A DNA stretch of 8,214 nt, from assembly GCA_017380275.1 (NCBI GenBank), contig JAFOEH010000183.1, positions 1-8,214 of the forward strand, in the 5' to 3' direction. Position 1 is the first letter of the stretch, and each line of letters starts with the position of its first letter. Shown here one piece after another: positions 4,989-8,214 of the stretch. A program made the position numbers and the translations under genes. Source of the DNA: Alistipes sp. (GTDB lineage: Bacteria > Bacteroidota > Bacteroidia > Bacteroidales > Rikenellaceae). The notes beneath the pieces were generated by a model. The model worked only from the letters and a program-made list of their open reading frames with translations, was not told the origin of the DNA and searched no databases.

Positions 4989-6725
4989 ATGGCTTTTTCA
5001 GGTTTTTCAGATAATACCCCTACACCTCAACAAAAGGATTTGCCCCGCATCAGTGGCTCGGAGGCGGTTATCCGCTCATTCCTCTCGGAGGGTATTGAGA
5101 CTATATTTGGTTATCCGGGCGGAGCTATTATTCCCGTCTATGATGCGCTGTACGACTACCGCGACCGGCTCAACCACATTCTGGTGCGCCACGAGCAGTG
5201 TGCCATTCACGCCGCGCAGGGATACGCCCGCGCTACGGGAAAAACAGGTGTCTGCATCGTAACATCGGGTCCGGGTGCGACCAACACCGTGACGGGACTG
5301 GCCGATGCGATGCTCGACTCGACACCAATCGTGCTCATAAGCGGTCAGGTGGCATCATCGACACTCGGAACAGACGCCTTTCAGGAGATCAACTTCATCG
5401 AGATTACCAACTCGGTGACGAAGTGGAACTGTCAGGTCAAGCGCGCTGAGGATATTCCCGAGGCTATTGCACGCGCATTCTACATCGCCTCGTCGGGCCG
5501 TCCAGGTCCCGTAGTGGTAGATATCACGAAGGATGCGCAGAACGGATTGGTGGATTTCGAGTACAAGCCGATGAAGTTTATCCGAAGCTACCAGCCCTAC
5601 AACGATATTGACAACGACCAGATTCTGGAGGCTGCTCGCCTCGTGAACCTCTCGCGCAAACCGATGGCTCTCATCGGACAGGGCGTGATTCTCGGAGGTG
5701 CAGAGCAGGAGATGAGAGAGTTCCTCGAGAAGAGCGGAATACCCGCAGCCTCGACATTGCTTGGATTGTCGGCCCTGCCGAGCGACCATCCTCTGTATGT
5801 AGGAATGCTCGGTATGCACGGCAACTACGCCCCCAATATCAAGAACCGTGACTGCGACCTGCTCATCGCCATAGGAATGCGCTTTGATGACCGCGTGACG
5901 GGTGACCCCACGAAGTTCGGCATCAACGCAAAGATAATTCATTTGGAGATTGACCCTGCCGAGGTGAATAAGTTAGTATATGCCGATGTGGCTGTGGTGG
6001 GCGATGTGAAGCAGACGTTGCCACTGCTGACCGAGAAGATAGCAAAGAACGACCACTCGGCGTGGATTGACGAGTTCCGCGTATGCGCCAACATCGAGCG
6101 CGAGGATGTGATTGAGCCCGCCATTGAGCGTCGTGGAGCGCACTTGCGTATGGGCGAAGTGGTGGATGCCGTAGCGCAGCAGTTTGACGATGCGATTCTG
6201 GTAACGGACGTAGGTCAGCAGCAGATGTTCGCCTCGCGTTACTTCCGCTTCAAGCGTTCGCGCAGCATCATCACATCGGGAGGATTGGGTACGATGGGAT
6301 TCGGCCTGCCGGCCGCAATCGGTGCAAAGATTGGAGCTCCGCAAAGAGATGTTTGTCTTTTCGTAGGCGACGGAGGTTTGCAGATGACCTCACAGGAGTT
6401 AGGTACGATATATCAGTCGGAGGTTGGCGTGAAGATAATCCTTATGAACAACGGCTATCTCGGTATGGTGCGTCAGTGGCAGGAGCTGTTCTACAACCGT
6501 CGCTACTCGTTCACCGAGCTGGTAAATCCCGACTTCGAACTTTTAGCAAAGGCCAACCGCATACCCTACCGCTGCGTCGAGCGTCACGAGGATCTGGATG
6601 ATGCGATCGAGGAGATGCGCAAGACTGAGGGTGCGTTCCTGCTGGAGGTGAGGGTACAGAAGGAGGAGAATGTATTCCCGATGGTACCCGCAGGTCAGCC
6701 CGTAGAGAAGATTAGATTGGAGTAA
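4989..6725 (+). CDS. ilvB: Acetolactate synthase, large catalytic subunit
   Basis: Thiamine-diphosphate enzyme that joins two pyruvates to 2-acetolactate, or pyruvate and 2-ketobutyrate to 2-aceto-2-hydroxybutyrate: the first committed step of branched-chain synthesis. In the 578 residues the N-terminal ThDP-pyrimidine domain holds FGYPGGAIIPVYDAL (from 40) and HEQ with catalytic Glu69. The central FAD-binding-type domain includes GMLGMHGN and MRFDDRVTGD. The C-terminal ThDP-pyrophosphate domain has GDGG (460-463) and the paired Asn at 487-488 of the GDG-NN motif, then GYLGMVRQWQELFY. The length and the FAD-domain motifs indicate biosynthetic AHAS, not a catabolic acetolactate synthase. The first 20 residues are a divergent, Ser/Pro/Gln-rich extension before the domain. 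It lies 50 nt after ilvD and 18 nt before its regulatory subunit gene, so both should be made from one transcript. Confidence 0.97.
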   Translation: MAFSGFSDNTPTPQQKDLPRISGSEAVIRSFLSEGIETIFGYPGGAIIPVYDALYDYRDRLNHILVRHEQCAIHAAQGYARATGKTGVCIVTSGPGATNTVTGLADAMLDSTPIVLISGQVASSTLGTDAFQEINFIEITNSVTKWNCQVKRAEDIPEAIARAFYIASSGRPGPVVVDITKDAQNGLVDFEYKPMKFIRSYQPYNDIDNDQILEAARLVNLSRKPMALIGQGVILGGAEQEMREFLEKSGIPAASTLLGLSALPSDHPLYVGMLGMHGNYAPNIKNRDCDLLIAIGMRFDDRVTGDPTKFGINAKIIHLEIDPAEVNKLVYADVAVVGDVKQTLPLLTEKIAKNDHSAWIDEFRVCANIEREDVIEPAIERRGAHLRMGEVVDAVAQQFDDAILVTDVGQQQMFASRYFRFKRSRSIITSGGLGTMGFGLPAAIGAKIGAPQRDVCLFVGDGGLQMTSQELGTIYQSEVGVKIILMNNGYLGMVRQWQELFYNRRYSFTELVNPDFELLAKANRIPYRCVERHEDLDDAIEEMRKTEGAFLLEVRVQKEENVFPMVPAGQPVEKIRLE

Positions 6726-6743
6726 GCCAAAAGCCTAAAGAAG

Positions 6744-7283
6744 ATGGAGAAAGAGTTTATCATAACCGTATTTTCGGAAAACAAGGTGGGACTTTTGAGC
6801 CAAATCACAACGGTCTTTACCCACCGTAATGTAAATATCGAGTCGCTGACAGCATCGGAGTCGGCCATTCAGGGTGTGCATAAGTACACTATTATGGTGC
6901 GCAACGACGAGGAGAAGGTGGCAAATCTGGTGAAGCAGATCGAGAAGAAGATTGACGTGCTGAAGGTGTTTTGCTACACCCCATCGGAGGTGGTTCTGCA
7001 ACAGCTGGCTCTCTATAAGGTGCAGCGCAGCCGTAACGTGGAGGATCTGGTGCGTCGCCACAATGTCCGCATTTTGGATATTCACGACGACTACATCGTC
7101 CTCGAAAAGACGGGCCACAAGGAGGAGATTGACGAGCTTTACAATATGCTCAAGCCCTATGGCCTGTATCAATTCGTATGCTCGGGACCGGTGGCGATCA
7201 TAAAGTCGCGTCGTGAGCTGATGACCGAGTATATGGAGTATGTCGAGCAGCGCCGACAAAAGATTATGGCTGAAGAGAGATAA
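6744..7283 (+). CDS. ilvN: Acetolactate synthase, small regulatory subunit
   Basis: Regulatory partner of IlvB: it activates the catalytic subunit and normally confers feedback inhibition by valine. The 179 residues comprise an N-terminal ACT domain (about 4-76) with ENKVGLLSQITTVF, matching the valine-binding loop of the family, and HRNVNIESLTAS. The C-terminal small-subunit domain (about 80-170) contains VDVLKVFCYTPSEV at the join and GPVAIIKSRRELMTEYMEYV near the end. It is slightly longer than E. coli IlvH (163 residues) because of the charged C-terminal helix. It starts 18 nt after ilvB, a tight coupling expected for an obligate complex. Whether the enzyme is valine-sensitive cannot be settled by eye. 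Confidence 0.96.
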   Translation: MEKEFIITVFSENKVGLLSQITTVFTHRNVNIESLTASESAIQGVHKYTIMVRNDEEKVANLVKQIEKKIDVLKVFCYTPSEVVLQQLALYKVQRSRNVEDLVRRHNVRILDIHDDYIVLEKTGHKEEIDELYNMLKPYGLYQFVCSGPVAIIKSRRELMTEYMEYVEQRRQKIMAEER

Positions 7284-7285
7284 GA

Positions 7286-7304
7286 GGCAGCTGAAACGGT
7301 TGCC
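7286..7304 (+). other. Small hairpin in the ilvN-ilvC gap
   Basis: GGCAGCT (7286-7292), loop GAAAC, and GGTTGCC (7298-7304) form a 7-bp stem with two G-U pairs, 2 nt after the ilvN stop. No T-run follows, so it is not an intrinsic terminator. The rest of the 65-nt gap is strongly A/T-rich up to the ilvC ATG. It could mark an mRNA processing or stability site, or be incidental. Confidence 0.35.
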
Positions 7305-7348
7305 CGCAAAATAGAAAATAATTTGTAAACAATAAAAAAATTAAAACT

Positions 7349-8214
7349 ATGGCAAAGATGATTTTTGGTGGCGTTGAGGAGAACGTCGTAACACGTGAGG
7401 AGTATCCCTTGGCAAAGGCTTTGGAGACATTGAAGGATGAGACTATCGCCGTTATCGGCTACGGTGTGCAGGGCCCCGGTCAGTCGCTCAATCTGCGCGA
7501 CAACGGTTTCAACGTAATCGTAGGCCAGCGTAAGGACTCAAAGAGCTGGGATAAGGCTGTGGCTGACGGCTGGGTGCCGGGCGAGAACCTGTTCGACATC
7601 GAGGAGGCTTGCCAGAAGGCTACCATCATCGAGTATCTGCTCTCGGATGCAGGTCAGATTTCAGTATGGCCCACCGTGAAGAAGCACCTCACTGCAGGTA
7701 AGGCTCTCTACTTCTCACACGGCTTCGGTATCACCTACAAGGAGCGCACGGGTATCGTGCCTCCCGCCGATGTGGACGTAATTCTGGTTGCACCCAAGGG
7801 TTCGGGTACGTCGCTGCGTCGTATGTTCCTGCAGGGCCGTGGCTTGAACTCAAGCTACGCTATCTTCCAGGATGCTACGGGCCGCGCGTGGGATCGCGTT
7901 ATCGCACTCGGTATCGGTGTGGGTTCGGGCTATCTGTTCGAGACTACGTTCAAGCGTGAGGTTTACTCTGACCTGACGGGTGAGCGCGGTACGCTGATGG
8001 GTGCTATTCAGGGTATCTTCGCTGCTCAGTACGAGGTGCTGCGCAAGAATGGACACACCCCATCGGAGGCATTCAACGAGACCGTCGAGGAGCTCTCGCA
8101 GAGCTTGATGCCGCTCATCGCCGAGAACGGTATGGATTGGATGTATGCAAACTGCTCAACCACCGCACAGCGCGGTGCTTTGGACTGGTGGAAGAAGTTC
8201 CGCGACGCTACGAT
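7349..8214 (+). CDS. ilvC: Ketol-acid reductoisomerase (IlvC), cut by the window end
   Basis: Converts 2-acetolactate and 2-aceto-2-hydroxybutyrate to the dihydroxy acids used by IlvD, with NAD(P)H and Mg2+. The first 288 codons are present and open to the right edge; class I enzymes are usually about 330-350 residues, so only a short C-terminal part is missing. The Rossmann motif is GYGVQGPGQSLNLRDNG (from 37), and the cofactor-specificity loop is GQRKDSKSW (59-67), with Arg61, Ser64 and Ser66 suggesting NADPH. SHGFGI carries His124, APKGSG lies at 148-153, and the Mg ligands fit Asp208 and Glu212 (SDLTGERG) with Glu244 and Glu248 (FNETVEE). CSTTAQRGALDW (269-280) closes the visible part. 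The sequence resembles yeast mitochondrial Ilv5 more than E. coli IlvC. It starts 65 nt after ilvN behind an A-rich leader without Shine-Dalgarno. Partial only because of the window edge. Confidence 0.96.
   Translation, partial: MAKMIFGGVEENVVTREEYPLAKALETLKDETIAVIGYGVQGPGQSLNLRDNGFNVIVGQRKDSKSWDKAVADGWVPGENLFDIEEACQKATIIEYLLSDAGQISVWPTVKKHLTAGKALYFSHGFGITYKERTGIVPPADVDVILVAPKGSGTSLRRMFLQGRGLNSSYAIFQDATGRAWDRVIALGIGVGSGYLFETTFKREVYSDLTGERGTLMGAIQGIFAAQYEVLRKNGHTPSEAFNETVEELSQSLMPLIAENGMDWMYANCSTTAQRGALDWWKKFRDAT

Noticed and set aside
7300..7325. Internal promoter before ilvC (TTG ... ATAATTTG)
   Set aside because: The -7 match misses the TA, and the 15-nt spacing to the TTG is too short compared with the 19-20 nt seen at the two better promoters here.

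Overview
The window looks like a chromosomal segment from a member of the Bacteroidota, probably Bacteroidales; an Alistipes/Rikenellaceae-like genome is a guess from the fairly GC-rich coding sequence. The evidence is promoter elements of the Bacteroidetes type (TAnnTTTG near -7 and TTG near -33), start codons without clear Shine-Dalgarno sequences but with A/T-rich leaders, and protein sequences typical of that phylum. There are eight protein genes, one of them cut by the right edge, and one leader-peptide ORF. No rRNA, tRNA, CRISPR array or mobile element was seen.

Left part (31-1689, minus strand): a tight three-gene operon read right to left. It encodes a DUF2148 ferredoxin-like cysteine-rich protein, LuxS (S-ribosylhomocysteine lyase) and a short 5'-methylthioadenosine/S-adenosylhomocysteine nucleosidase. 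The last two catalyse consecutive steps of the activated methyl cycle: SAH to S-ribosylhomocysteine, then homocysteine plus DPD, the AI-2 precursor. A promoter candidate lies just upstream of the DUF2148 gene.

Middle (1824-2762, plus strand): a divergent gene for a cytoplasmic DsbA/FrnE-like thioredoxin-fold protein with a CVWC active site. It appears to carry an extra winged-helix-like C-terminal segment and a Q/R-rich tail.

Right part (2913-8214, plus strand): a branched-chain amino acid operon ilvD-ilvB-ilvN-ilvC. IlvBN (acetolactate synthase), IlvC (ketol-acid reductoisomerase, cut off by the window) and IlvD (dihydroxy-acid dehydratase) are the common steps of valine, leucine and isoleucine synthesis.

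The most interesting element is the ilv leader (about 2950-3117). An excellent Bacteroidetes promoter is followed by an 18-codon ORF, MYAGLYIIINLILVVLRR, in which 10 of 18 residues are Ile, Leu or Val. Next come a long antiterminator helix and a mutually exclusive intrinsic terminator with a T6 run, ending 20 nt before ilvD. A plausible 1:2 hairpin overlaps the leader codons. This is the full anatomy of ribosome-mediated transcription attenuation, in a phylum where it is far less familiar than in Proteobacteria.
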